From Olivibacter sp. XZL3 (GTDB taxonomy: Bacteria > Bacteroidota > Bacteroidia > Sphingobacteriales > Sphingobacteriaceae), in assembly GCF_004368405.1 (NCBI RefSeq), contig NZ_SBJH01000025.1:1-60200 (forward strand): a DNA stretch of 60,200 nt. Reading direction: 5' to 3'. Positions 43,961 through 52,629 of this stretch are shown here, one piece after another. Below the pieces are notes generated by a model. The model searched no databases. It worked only from the letters and a program-made list of their open reading frames with translations, and had not been told where the DNA came from. Position 1 is the first letter of the stretch. Each line of letters starts with the position of its first letter. A program made the translations under genes and the position numbers.

Positions 43961-44404
43961 TTACTCCTCTATCACCATAATCCCTTGCTGTTTCAACCTT
44001 TCCAACCCGTCTTTCATTGCTTTGATCTCTTCTGATGAGTGCCTTTGCCATACGGTGACCTCCCCAACAACTTTGAATGGATGCTCGGAGCGATAGGACA
44101 TGGTGGGATTACCCGGGAATCTTTTATCGGTTACATTGGGGTCGTCTTCTAGTGGACCTGTGGCTTCTACCAAGTATATTCTTTCACGTCCATCGCCTGA
44201 GGCAAGTTCGGCTCCCCAGATAGCCGCGTTTAAGGTGGCGGAAAGGTAAATATGTTTTAGTTTCCTGTTTACAAAATTTGAATTAAAACCGGTTTCTATA
44301 AAATCCCCAATTTTTAAATCCTCCTTGGTTCCGTGAAAGAATGTTTGGGAAAAAGCATGCTGAACAGGTGCTTTGGTTTCGTTTACTATGTCCGTTGTGC
44401 GCAT
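43961..44404 (-). CDS. arr: NAD+-rifampin ADP-ribosyltransferase
   Basis: 147-residue Arr enzyme, which inactivates rifamycins by transferring ADP-ribose from NAD+ to the ansa chain. Signature: TFFHGTKEDLKIGDFIETGFNSNF, HIYLSATLNAAIWGAELA, RIYLVEATGPLEDDPNVTDKRFPGNPTMSYRSEHPFKVVGEV. The catalytic His24, Tyr53 and an Asp near 87-88 are in the expected places. It follows a MarR gene by 4 nt, forming an operon, so expression may be inducible. Cytoplasmic. Assignment is secure; activity is inferred. Confidence 0.95.
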   Translation of the reverse strand: MRTTDIVNETKAPVQHAFSQTFFHGTKEDLKIGDFIETGFNSNFVNRKLKHIYLSATLNAAIWGAELASGDGRERIYLVEATGPLEDDPNVTDKRFPGNPTMSYRSEHPFKVVGEVTVWQRHSSEEIKAMKDGLERLKQQGIMVIEE

Positions 44405-44408
44405 TGCC

Positions 44409-44870
44409 TTACTGTTTTTGATTTATCGTTTTTATTTTATTGCCCATTATTTCCATTGCATTTAAAAAATACCTTTCTAAAACTTTTAATTCTTCTGATG
44501 AAAATGTAGCAAACAGTTGTTCGGTGTTGCCTTGAAAATCTTCGTAAAGAGGTTTTAACAGTATCATTATTTTTTCTGTATCCGGCACGATGATCACTTT
44601 TCTACGGTCGGTTTTATCAGGCTTCCGTTTTACCAATTTCTTCTGCTCAAAACGGTCTATTAAGCTTGTGACGGCACCGGTGGTCAAACCCGTTATATTA
44701 GCAAATTCGCCGGCTGTCATTTGCCCGCGCTGAAGTAAAAATCCCAAGTATTTATGGTCGGTCCCAGATATGCCTGCTTTTCTGCCAATCGCTTCATGCA
44801 GCTGAATAGAAGTATAGGCGAATTGCTGGCTTAGCTTCCTTATTTTTCTGATTTCTTCTATATCCAGCAT
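44409..44870 (-). CDS. MarR-family transcriptional regulator
   Basis: 153-residue winged-helix regulator: LHEAIGRKAGISGTDHKYLGFLLQRG, then AGEFANITGLTTGAVTSLIDRFEQKKLVKRKPDKTDRRKVIIV (recognition helix and DRR wing). First gene of an operon with arr. Direct repeats just upstream of its start suggest autorepression, hence ligand-induced rifamycin resistance. Confidence 0.93.
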   Translation of the reverse strand: MLDIEEIRKIRKLSQQFAYTSIQLHEAIGRKAGISGTDHKYLGFLLQRGQMTAGEFANITGLTTGAVTSLIDRFEQKKLVKRKPDKTDRRKVIIVPDTEKIMILLKPLYEDFQGNTEQLFATFSSEELKVLERYFLNAMEIMGNKIKTINQKQ

Positions 44871-44873
44871 GTG

Positions 44874-44906
44874 TCTTGATTGTTAATTATCTTGATTGTA
44901 AAGATA
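44874..44906 (-). promoter_or_regulatory. Promoter box and direct repeats of the marR-arr operon
   Basis: TCTTGATTGT (plus-strand reading) occurs at 44874-44883 and 44890-44899, a 16-nt period. Next to it, on the minus strand, TATCTTTA (44899-44906) is a 7/8 match to the -7 box. Repressor binding would sit on the start of the transcript. Confidence 0.45.
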
Positions 44907-45025
44907 AATAATAAATCTTTGTGCCTCAAAGTATTTCTCCTGTAAATTTTTCTGAATGAGCTTTTTCCTGCGAAGAGCCAAAAGTCACAATATGAAATCT
45001 TATGGAAATCACTTGATATTTCGTT

Positions 45026-45033
45026 TATCTTTG
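45026..45033 (+). promoter_or_regulatory. -7 promoter box adjacent to the FrnE-like gene
   Basis: TATCTTTG, exact TAnnTTTG match, ending 5 nt before ATG 45039; leaderless transcription would follow. Confidence 0.4.
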
Positions 45034-45038
45034 TAGTT

Positions 45039-45749
45039 ATGAAAGTAGAAGTTTGGTCAGACATCATGTGCCCTTTCTGTTATATTGGCAAACGCCATTT
45101 TGAGATGGCCCTCAAGGATTTCGCTCATGCAGCAGATATAAAATTGGTATGGAAAAGTTTCCAGCTAGATCCCACTATTCCAAAGGGAGCTAAGCTTGGT
45201 ACGGTTTACCAATACCTGGCTGCCAGCAAGGGGCTCAGCGAGGACCAAGCTCGGGAAATGACCGGCAATGTGGCCGATATGGCATCACAGGCCGGTTTAC
45301 AATTGAATTTTGACCAGGCAGTTGTAGCCAATTCCTTTGACGCACACCGATTGATCCATCTGGCACAAGCGCATCAATTGGGACAAATTGTTAAAGAAAA
45401 ACTGTTTCAGGCACATTTCAATGAGGGGAAAGATATCGCTGATCCGACTGTACTCACACAGATCGGTGTGGAAGCAGGCCTGGACAACACGGAGGTGACA
45501 GCTATGCTTCACAGCGAGGAGTATACAGCCGAGGTGGAACGGGATATTCAGGAAGCGCGGCAGCTTGGTGTTCGCGGTGTTCCGTTTTTTGTGTTCGACC
45601 GCAAGTACGCTATATCAGGGGCCCAGCCGGTCACTGCCTTCCGTGAGATACTGGATAAATCCTTCGCCGAATGGCGGGCCGAACATCCCGTGGTTAAGCT
45701 CGATGTCTCCGAAGGTCCTTCATGCAGTACCGACGGTTTGTGCGATTAA
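45039..45749 (+). CDS. DsbA-family oxidoreductase (FrnE-like)
   Basis: 236-residue thioredoxin-fold protein with CPFC (C11-C14) in VWSDIMCPFCYIGKRHFE and helical insertion, the FrnE subfamily. The cis-Pro loop is RGVPFFVFDRKYAISGAQP. No signal peptide, so cytoplasmic thiol-disulfide or isomerase activity. Divergent from the marR-arr operon. A C-terminal extra pair of Cys (PSCSTDGLCD) may bind metal or form a disulfide. Confidence 0.92.
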   Translation: MKVEVWSDIMCPFCYIGKRHFEMALKDFAHAADIKLVWKSFQLDPTIPKGAKLGTVYQYLAASKGLSEDQAREMTGNVADMASQAGLQLNFDQAVVANSFDAHRLIHLAQAHQLGQIVKEKLFQAHFNEGKDIADPTVLTQIGVEAGLDNTEVTAMLHSEEYTAEVERDIQEARQLGVRGVPFFVFDRKYAISGAQPVTAFREILDKSFAEWRAEHPVVKLDVSEGPSCSTDGLCD

Positions 45750-45788
45750 TAGCCGCTAAAACAGAGAACAAAAGCCGCAAATTGAAAC

Positions 45789-46163
45789 TTATGTCGTTTC
45801 TCTCTCTTGAAGATTGAAAACCGTTCCTGCCGGGTCTTGAATCCAATGCATATTATTCGGAAGTTCCTCTATTTCATCGCAGGGTTCCACGCCTTTTGAT
45901 CGTAAATAGTCCGTCGCTTCCTCAACATTTGGTACGGTTAGCTGTAACCAGGTTTCTGAATGCGTGTAGTTGTCTACACAATCAAGCCATATAACATTAT
46001 TACCGAATTTGACTTCATGTGTTCTGGAAACGGTTGGATGATCGATAGGCTTTTCTTCCACTTGCAATTTCAGTATGTCTTTGTAAAAAGATACCGTTTT
46101 TTCGTACTTGTTTTTGGGTATTTTTATTGCGATGTTAATTCCAGCTTCAAATTTTGTGTTCAT
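45789..46163 (-). CDS. VOC-family (glyoxalase/bleomycin-resistance fold) protein
   Basis: 124 residues with two beta-alpha-beta-beta-beta modules (GINIAIKIPKNKYEKTVSFYKDILKLQVEE; HSETWLQLTVPNVEEATDYLRSKGV; MHWIQDPAGTVFNLQE). The terminal Glu/His metal positions are only partly clear. Could be a lyase, dioxygenase or binding protein; no neighbour helps decide. Confidence 0.88.
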   Translation of the reverse strand: MNTKFEAGINIAIKIPKNKYEKTVSFYKDILKLQVEEKPIDHPTVSRTHEVKFGNNVIWLDCVDNYTHSETWLQLTVPNVEEATDYLRSKGVEPCDEIEELPNNMHWIQDPAGTVFNLQERETT

Positions 46164-46443
46164 ATTTTTTATTTTTTCTATTATACTCTAATTCGCTTGC
46201 CTTGAATGCCACCTTTCTGGTATGATAGGTTTATGTGTTTTTGGTCTGTTGTGAAATTTTAGCCAGAGCTAAAGTACAAAAAAACAAGGTCTTTCACATC
46301 GGCTTGTCAGAAAAGGGTTGATCACATGCGTTTTTCAGGGATGAAAATTCGAGTTTTGGGATTTTGTTAACCCGGAATTAAAATACAATCGAATATCGAA
46401 TGTTAGCTATTTTTTGCAAATTGCATTTTTTGCAAGCCATTAC

Positions 46444-47616
46444 ATGAGAACTGTTCCCAATAGTGAGCCGGCTACCAAGCCACACTACCTTATATTAGAC
46501 GGCCTTCGGGGTGTAGCAGCTATAATCGTTGTCACATTTCACCTGGCCGAGCCATTATCAACCGGTAATTTAGATAACCTCGTCAATCACGGTTACCTTG
46601 CTGTCGACTTTTTCTTTTTATTATCAGGTTTCGTGATTGGCTATGCTTACGACAACCGTTGGAAAAAAATGACGGCTGGCAATTTTTTAAAACGCCGTAT
46701 CGAACGGCTTCAACCGATGGTGATTTTGGGGATGACCCTCGGCGCTATAGGCTTTTATTTTACGGATTCTACGATATGGCCGCTCATTCATACCGTTCCT
46801 GTCTGGAAAATGCTGTTGGTAATGCTGATCGGTTATACGATCCTGCCCGTCCCACTATCGCTTGATATACGCGGCTGGGAAGAGATGCATCCGCTGAACA
46901 GCGTCGGATGGTCATTGTTCTTTGAATACCTTGCCAACATCCTGTATGCTATCTGGATCAGGAAATTTTCCCGAACGGCGCTGGGTATCTTAGTAGGCGT
47001 TGCTGCTATTGCACTTGCACATATGGCAATTACAAAGGGTGACGTCAGCGGCGGCTGGACACTGAATGTAGAACAAGTACGCGTTGGGCTAACGCGTACC
47101 ATGTACCCTTTCTTTGCCGGTCTGTTACTTTCGCGTATAGCGAAGCCCACTCGAATCAAAAATGCCTTTTTATGGTGCAGCCTTTTAGTAGCTATCGTAC
47201 TTTATATGCCGCGCATTGGCGGCGCTGCGCATGTTTGGATGAACGGGATCTATGAATCTGTTTGCATTATCATCGTTTTCCCGCTTATCGTATACCTTGG
47301 CGCCAGTGGCGTGGTACAAACTGAAAGGGAGAGGAAAATATGCAAATTCCTAGGTGATATATCCTATCCGCTTTACCTCGTACATTACCCGCTGGTTTAT
47401 TTTTACGTTGCTTGGATCAGCGATCATAAAGGCGTAACCATTGTACAGGCCTGGCCTTATACATTACTCATTTTAATAGGTAGCATCGTTTTGGCCTATG
47501 CCGCATTGAAATCGTATGACGAGCCGGTTCGCAAATGGTTGCGGAAAAAGCTCACACCGAATCAGAATACGGTCAATATGGTGGCTGAAAAAGTAGATGA
47601 TGCCAGTAAGGTTTAG
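46444..47616 (+). CDS. Membrane acyltransferase family 3 (OafA/NodX-like)
   Basis: 390 residues with about ten hydrophobic segments. LDGLRGVAAIIVVTFHLAEP holds the conserved RG and catalytic-type His; GYLAVDFFFLLSGFVIGYAYDNRW and LGDISYPLYLVHYPLVYFY complete the signature. It transfers acyl groups to extracytoplasmic carbohydrates or lipids. The open frame begins at TTG 46414 but MRTVPNSEP (46444) is the better start. Single gene; substrate unknown. Confidence 0.9.
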   Translation: MRTVPNSEPATKPHYLILDGLRGVAAIIVVTFHLAEPLSTGNLDNLVNHGYLAVDFFFLLSGFVIGYAYDNRWKKMTAGNFLKRRIERLQPMVILGMTLGAIGFYFTDSTIWPLIHTVPVWKMLLVMLIGYTILPVPLSLDIRGWEEMHPLNSVGWSLFFEYLANILYAIWIRKFSRTALGILVGVAAIALAHMAITKGDVSGGWTLNVEQVRVGLTRTMYPFFAGLLLSRIAKPTRIKNAFLWCSLLVAIVLYMPRIGGAAHVWMNGIYESVCIIIVFPLIVYLGASGVVQTERERKICKFLGDISYPLYLVHYPLVYFYVAWISDHKGVTIVQAWPYTLLILIGSIVLAYAALKSYDEPVRKWLRKKLTPNQNTVNMVAEKVDDASKV

Positions 47617-47713
47617 CCTTGTTTTACCCATCGTTTACCCTTTCTATACCCTTTGTTCCCTGTTTTGGGTATTTCGTCGCAAGCTGGGGGAGAGTGTTCC
47701 GGTCCCGTATTTC

Positions 47714-47744
47714 TTGTTTTTCTATTTAATTCAATTTATCTTTG
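47714..47744 (+). promoter_or_regulatory. Promoter of the heavy-metal efflux operon
   Basis: TTG (47714-47716), 20-nt spacer, TATCTTTG (47737-47744): exact match to the Bacteroidota promoter, 22 nt before the first ATG of the operon. Confidence 0.6.
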
Positions 47745-47765
47745 TATTCAATTGGATAAAATAAT

Positions 47766-48167
47766 ATGCTAGCGCGGCTTTGTCTTATTTACATGCTCAT
47801 ATGGATGTTAGTCCCCAAGGACATGATTCTATTTGCCGCGTCTTTTAGCCTGCATTACCAACACCATCTGGAGCGCCATGGCGACATCTCTCCTGTAAAT
47901 TTCTTTATTGAACATGTAACGGGGAACGAAAAACATGACTCCTCTCGGGAAGAGGAGCATCATAGCTTTCCATGTGATCATTCTCACTCCTCGCAATGTG
48001 CTCCAAACACACATGTTAAGATACTTACAAGCCGGTTGCGCCTAATAATATATCCTGCAGATACCGAATTGCAGGCCGTTCCTTTTCAAGTAGGACAGCC
48101 TCAATCTGCTGCCTCCGGCATATGGCAGCCCCCTCAACTTATTACACTATCGTCATTGAGCGGATAG
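47766..48167 (+). CDS. His-rich small exported protein, first gene of the metal efflux operon
   Basis: 133 residues. A hydrophobic N-terminus (LARLCLIYMLIWMLVP) suggests export or anchoring. The middle carries many His and acidic residues (HYQHHLERHGD, REEEHHSFPCDHSHSSQC), suited to binding Cu, Zn, Co or Cd. The C-terminus is Gln/Pro rich. It lies 68 nt upstream of the CusA-type pump and directly downstream of the operon promoter, so a periplasmic metal chaperone or sensor role is likely. No named family recognised. Confidence 0.7.
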   Translation: MLARLCLIYMLIWMLVPKDMILFAASFSLHYQHHLERHGDISPVNFFIEHVTGNEKHDSSREEEHHSFPCDHSHSSQCAPNTHVKILTSRLRLIIYPADTELQAVPFQVGQPQSAASGIWQPPQLITLSSLSG

Positions 48168-48235
48168 TGTAGCTGCTTATCTATAGGTAATATAACTACG
48201 CTATCCATGTTTTTTCTTGGATTAAGTGTAGCATT

Positions 48236-51200
48236 ATGTTAAATCGTATCATATTTTTTAGTATAAAGAATAAATTGGTAATTGGTGTATTCACCATTGC
48301 CATCATCGTATGGGGTGTGTGGTCAACTAGTAAACTTCCCATCGATGCCCTGCCTGATATTACCAACAATCAGGTACAGATCATCACCACATCACCAAGT
48401 TTGGCAGCTCCAGAGGTTGAACGTTTAGTTACCTTTCCTATAGAACTGGCGGTAGCTACGGTTCCCGAACTTGTCGAAATCCGAAGTATCAGCAGGTTTG
48501 GCCTGTCGGTCATCACAGTAGTTTTTGAAGAGAATACGAACATTTACTGGGCTAGGCAGCAGGTTTTCGAACGTTTACAGGAAGCTGTAAGCCAAATTCC
48601 TCCTGGCATAGGCGAACCGACGATGGGACCTATCAGTACCGGTCTGGGTGAGATCTATCAGTATATCCTACGCCCCAAACCGGGAGCTGAAAACAAATAT
48701 ACGCTCGCCGAACTGCGTACTATGCAGGACTGGATTGTAGCACGACAGCTTTATGGTACACCCGGTGTGGCAGAAGTGAATGGGTTTGGTGGAATATTGA
48801 AGCAGTATGAGGTTGCCGTTCGACCTGATCGTTTACAATCCTACAACATCACGATCAGTGATATTATGAAAGCGCTGGAGCAGAACAATGAAAATGCAGG
48901 CGGCGCCTATATCGACAAAAAGCCGAATGCCTACTATATACGTTCGCTGGGACTGGCTACAAGCTTAGAAGATGTGGGTAATATCGTCATTCGTAAAGAT
49001 GCTCAAGGAATACCCATTCTTATTAAGAACGTGGCAACCCCACAATTCGGAGGCGCTGTGCGTTATGGAGCCCTTACCTATAATGGCGAAAGAGAAGTAG
49101 TGGGAGGCGTGGTGATGATGCTCAAGGGATCGAACAGTGCAGAAGTTGTTAAATCCGTGAAAGAAAAGATGGCCATGATCCAGAAAGCACTGCCAGAAGA
49201 TGTGCTGATCGAAGCGTACCTAGACCGTACAGACCTTATCGGACGCGCGATCAACACCGTTAAGACCAATTTGATAGAGGGTGCGGTAATTGTGATTTTC
49301 GTACTGGTGCTATTTCTGGGGAATTTAAGAGCAGGGCTGATCGTTGCCTCGGCTATTCCCCTCTCTATGCTCTTCGCACTGTCTTTAATGCGCGTCTTTG
49401 GCGTAAGTGCAAACCTGATGAGCCTCGGTGCGATCGATTTCGGTCTAATTGTCGATGGAGCCGTTATTGTCGTGGAAGCTACCATGCATCACTTAGGTCT
49501 CAGACGATCGGTGCTGCGCATGACGCAGGATGAAATGGACAAGGAGGTTTATGAATCTGCTGCCAAAATCCGAAACAGCGCAGCCTTTGGAGAAATTATA
49601 ATTATGATGGTATATATTCCGATCCTGACGCTCAGCGGGATTGAAGGCAAAATGTTTCGCCCAATGGCGCAGACTGTAAGCTTTGCTATTCTCGGAGCGC
49701 TGATCCTCTCGATGACCTATATCCCTATGATGTGTGCATTTTTCCTATCGAAAAAGCCGATCTCGAAAAAGTCCTTTTCGGATCGTATGATGGAGAAAAT
49801 ACAGCATATCTATATGCCGTTGCTAAAAAAAGCCCTTCGTTTACGTTATTGCGTGCTTGGCGTAACAATATTGATTTCTGTTACGAGCGCCTATATGTTT
49901 TCAAAGATGGGCGCTGAGTTCATCCCACAATTAAAGGAAGGTGATTTTGCATTTCAGTGTGTGCTCCCCCAGGGCGCATCTTTATCGCAGAGTATTGAAA
50001 CATCCATGATAGCAGCCAAGATCATTCGGAAGTTTGATGAGGTTAAAATGGTCGTGGGAAAAACGGGTTCAGCAGAAGTGCCCACCGACCCTATGCCACC
50101 CGAAGCCTCCGATATGATGGTTATTCTAAAAGATCCAGACGAATGGACCAGTGGGCGAAGTTATGAGCAGCTTGCCGCAGATATGGAAAAGGCACTTGAA
50201 GCGCTCCCGGGAGTGTACATTGAAGTGAATCAACCTATACAAATGCGCTTTAACGAACTTATGACCGGAATCCGTCAGGACGTCGCTGTGAAAATATTCG
50301 GTGAAGATTTGGATTCGCTGGAAGCCTATTCAAAGCAGGTCGCTCAGATCGTAGGCGCTGTAAATGGGACCTCTGGTGTCCTTCCGGAGCGTACTTCGGG
50401 ATTGCCGCAGATTACCGTTACTTACGACTATGGCCGGATTGCACGGTACGGGGCGACAATCAAAGACCTGAACGCAACACTGAGTACAGCCTTTGGTGGC
50501 ACGTCTGCCGGGTTGATATATGAAAACGAACGAAGGTTTGATTTGGTAGTACGTTTGGACAGTGCTGCAAAACAAAGCATAAACGATGTCCGGAATCTCT
50601 ATGTACCTATTGCGGGAGGAGGTCAGGTTGCCCTTTCCCAAGTTGCAACCATCGAGTTCAAGGAGGGTCCGGCGCAGATTAGTCGCGATGATGCCAAAAG
50701 GCGCATTGTGGTTGGATTTAACGTGTCAGGAAGGGATGTACAGCACGTTGTAGATGATATCAAAAGTCGCTTGGATAGTGAGCTCAAATTGCCTGAAGGC
50801 TACTTTTATATTTTTGGCGGCCAGTTTGAAAACCTTCAAGAAGCAAGCTCTAGGTTATTGATAGCCGTGCCGGTAGCGCTCGCATCCATTTTTGCCCTGC
50901 TTTTCTTCACATTCGGATCAGTGAAGGAGGCGCTATTGATCTTTACTGCAATTCCAATGTCTGCAGTCGGCGGTATGCTCGCCTTGGAATTGCGTGGCAT
51001 GCCTTTCAGTATTTCAGCGGGTGTAGGTTTCATCGCACTGTTCGGTGTGGCCGTGCTGAACGGGATCGTGTTGATCAGTACCTTTAACCAATTGAAGAAA
51101 ACCGGGCATATAAATCTGCTCCGTCGCATTCTTATGGGTGCGGAGATGCGGCTACGTCCCGTGTTGATGACCGCAACTGTAGCCTCGCTCGGATTTCTTC

Positions 51201-52615
51201 CCATGGCCCTTTCTACAGGCTCTGGAGCAGAAGTCCAGAAACCTTTAGCTACGGTCGTAATCGGGGGATTGGTATCCGCTACCTTTTTGACCCTTTTTGT
51301 TCTACCCATACTGTATCTTATGTTCAACCGTCTTAAGCGATCTGGCTCTTCGACTTCATTGAGAAGACTTACAGCTGTGCTTGCGGTCATTGCACTTGGA
51401 GCCGTATACTCACCAAAGTCTTATTGTCAAACGGTTGATACACCACTCTCTACGGTCAGCGAAGCCATTGCCATTGCATTGAAAAACAATCCCAATTTGA
51501 AAGAGGCAAATGTAAATGTCCTTAGCCAGCGGGCCCTTGAGCGTACTGCATTTGATCCAGCCAACATCAATATCACGGCGGATCAGTCGCCACTTGAGGG
51601 AGCAAGTCCCGACAATAATCTAGGCATTTCGCAAAGCTTCAGCTTACCGGGCGTTTATAGAGCCAATAAACGGCTTCTGAGATCACAGACGGGAGTAGCA
51701 AGCAGGCAGCTCGATCTCACTAGAAACGATCTGATAAGAGATGTACGTACAGCCTATGCAAATCTGCAATATGCCATGGCGTTGGTGGGGCACTGGGCAT
51801 GGCAGGACAGCCTCCTCAACGAGTTTTTAAAGATTGCGGAGTTACGGTATAAAACCGGGGAGACCGCTAAAACCGAGTTGTTGGCAGCCTCCAACCGTTA
51901 CCGCCAGTTGCAATTGATGAGACAGCAGGCGAAAGCTACCGAGGCGGCAGCTGAACAGGAACTAAAACGTCTGTTAAACGTGAGGGGTACTTTCAAGATC
52001 ATATCGGAGCCCTGGTTCAGGCTTCCACTGATAAAAGTACCTGATTCCGCTTACCTACAGGATAACCCGCTCCTCGCCTTGGCCCGCCAGCAGCAGGAAG
52101 TAGCCGAGGCTTCGGTCAAGAAGGAGCGGTCGGGCTTTTTGCCGGAGATAACCTTGGGCTATCAGCAGCAGATGATCCTTAAGAGGTGGAACCCGGAAGC
52201 TATCAACAAAAGTTATGGGAGTAGCACACACATAGCGGGTGTTTCAGTAGGACTTGCCTTTCCTATTCTCAACCTGCCCGCCAGGAAGGCGCAGGTTAAA
52301 GCGGCTGTTTTAAACAGAACAGCCGCCGATTACGCCTATGAGAGAGTCTCCAATGACCTCAAAACAGCTTTTAGCCAGCAGCTAGGCTATTATCAGCAAC
52401 TTGCAGATGCCATCTCTTTTTATGAATCGGAAGGTATCAGAGAGGCCAACGAATTGATCGCGTCTGCCCAGCTCGGCTATCGAAAGGGAGCGTTGGATTA
52501 TGTAGCCTATACCCAAAATGTAGAGCAGGGCTTTAATACGCGGCTACAGTACCTAGAGACGCTTAGACGCCTTAATCAGGCAATTTCAGAAATTAACTAC
52601 TACATAGGAAATTAA
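48236..52615 (+). CDS. CusA/CzcA-family heavy-metal RND pump fused to a TolC-type channel domain
   Basis: Proton-driven metal efflux pump of 1459 residues. Residues 1 to about 1035 are the RND transporter (MLNRIIFFSIKNKLVIG, PLSMLFALSLMRVFGVSANLMSLGAIDFGLIVDGAVIVVEATMHH with the HME DFGxxxDGA motif in TM4, GVGFIALFGVAVLNGIVLIS). Residues about 1043-1063 form a signal-peptide-like hydrophobic stretch ending SYCQ, and about 1070-1459 are an outer-membrane-factor domain (SEAIAIALKNNPNLKEAN, LRYKTGETAKTELLAASNRY) of CzcC/TolC type. The pump and channel are thus one frame. The adaptor gene follows 14 nt later. The metal (Cu/Ag or Zn/Co/Cd) cannot be fixed by eye. Confidence 0.95.
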   Translation: MLNRIIFFSIKNKLVIGVFTIAIIVWGVWSTSKLPIDALPDITNNQVQIITTSPSLAAPEVERLVTFPIELAVATVPELVEIRSISRFGLSVITVVFEENTNIYWARQQVFERLQEAVSQIPPGIGEPTMGPISTGLGEIYQYILRPKPGAENKYTLAELRTMQDWIVARQLYGTPGVAEVNGFGGILKQYEVAVRPDRLQSYNITISDIMKALEQNNENAGGAYIDKKPNAYYIRSLGLATSLEDVGNIVIRKDAQGIPILIKNVATPQFGGAVRYGALTYNGEREVVGGVVMMLKGSNSAEVVKSVKEKMAMIQKALPEDVLIEAYLDRTDLIGRAINTVKTNLIEGAVIVIFVLVLFLGNLRAGLIVASAIPLSMLFALSLMRVFGVSANLMSLGAIDFGLIVDGAVIVVEATMHHLGLRRSVLRMTQDEMDKEVYESAAKIRNSAAFGEIIIMMVYIPILTLSGIEGKMFRPMAQTVSFAILGALILSMTYIPMMCAFFLSKKPISKKSFSDRMMEKIQHIYMPLLKKALRLRYCVLGVTILISVTSAYMFSKMGAEFIPQLKEGDFAFQCVLPQGASLSQSIETSMIAAKIIRKFDEVKMVVGKTGSAEVPTDPMPPEASDMMVILKDPDEWTSGRSYEQLAADMEKALEALPGVYIEVNQPIQMRFNELMTGIRQDVAVKIFGEDLDSLEAYSKQVAQIVGAVNGTSGVLPERTSGLPQITVTYDYGRIARYGATIKDLNATLSTAFGGTSAGLIYENERRFDLVVRLDSAAKQSINDVRNLYVPIAGGGQVALSQVATIEFKEGPAQISRDDAKRRIVVGFNVSGRDVQHVVDDIKSRLDSELKLPEGYFYIFGGQFENLQEASSRLLIAVPVALASIFALLFFTFGSVKEALLIFTAIPMSAVGGMLALELRGMPFSISAGVGFIALFGVAVLNGIVLISTFNQLKKTGHINLLRRILMGAEMRLRPVLMTATVASLGFLPMALSTGSGAEVQKPLATVVIGGLVSATFLTLFVLPILYLMFNRLKRSGSSTSLRRLTAVLAVIALGAVYSPKSYCQTVDTPLSTVSEAIAIALKNNPNLKEANVNVLSQRALERTAFDPANINITADQSPLEGASPDNNLGISQSFSLPGVYRANKRLLRSQTGVASRQLDLTRNDLIRDVRTAYANLQYAMALVGHWAWQDSLLNEFLKIAELRYKTGETAKTELLAASNRYRQLQLMRQQAKATEAAAEQELKRLLNVRGTFKIISEPWFRLPLIKVPDSAYLQDNPLLALARQQQEVAEASVKKERSGFLPEITLGYQQQMILKRWNPEAINKSYGSSTHIAGVSVGLAFPILNLPARKAQVKAAVLNRTAADYAYERVSNDLKTAFSQQLGYYQQLADAISFYESEGIREANELIASAQLGYRKGALDYVAYTQNVEQGFNTRLQYLETLRRLNQAISEINYYIGN

Positions 52616-52629
52616 ATAAAAAAGAAAAC

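Noticed and set aside
50836-51390. 184-codon open frame opposite the RND pump gene
   Set aside because: Antisense shadow; low-complexity Thr/Pro/Ala composition typical of reversed coding sequence.
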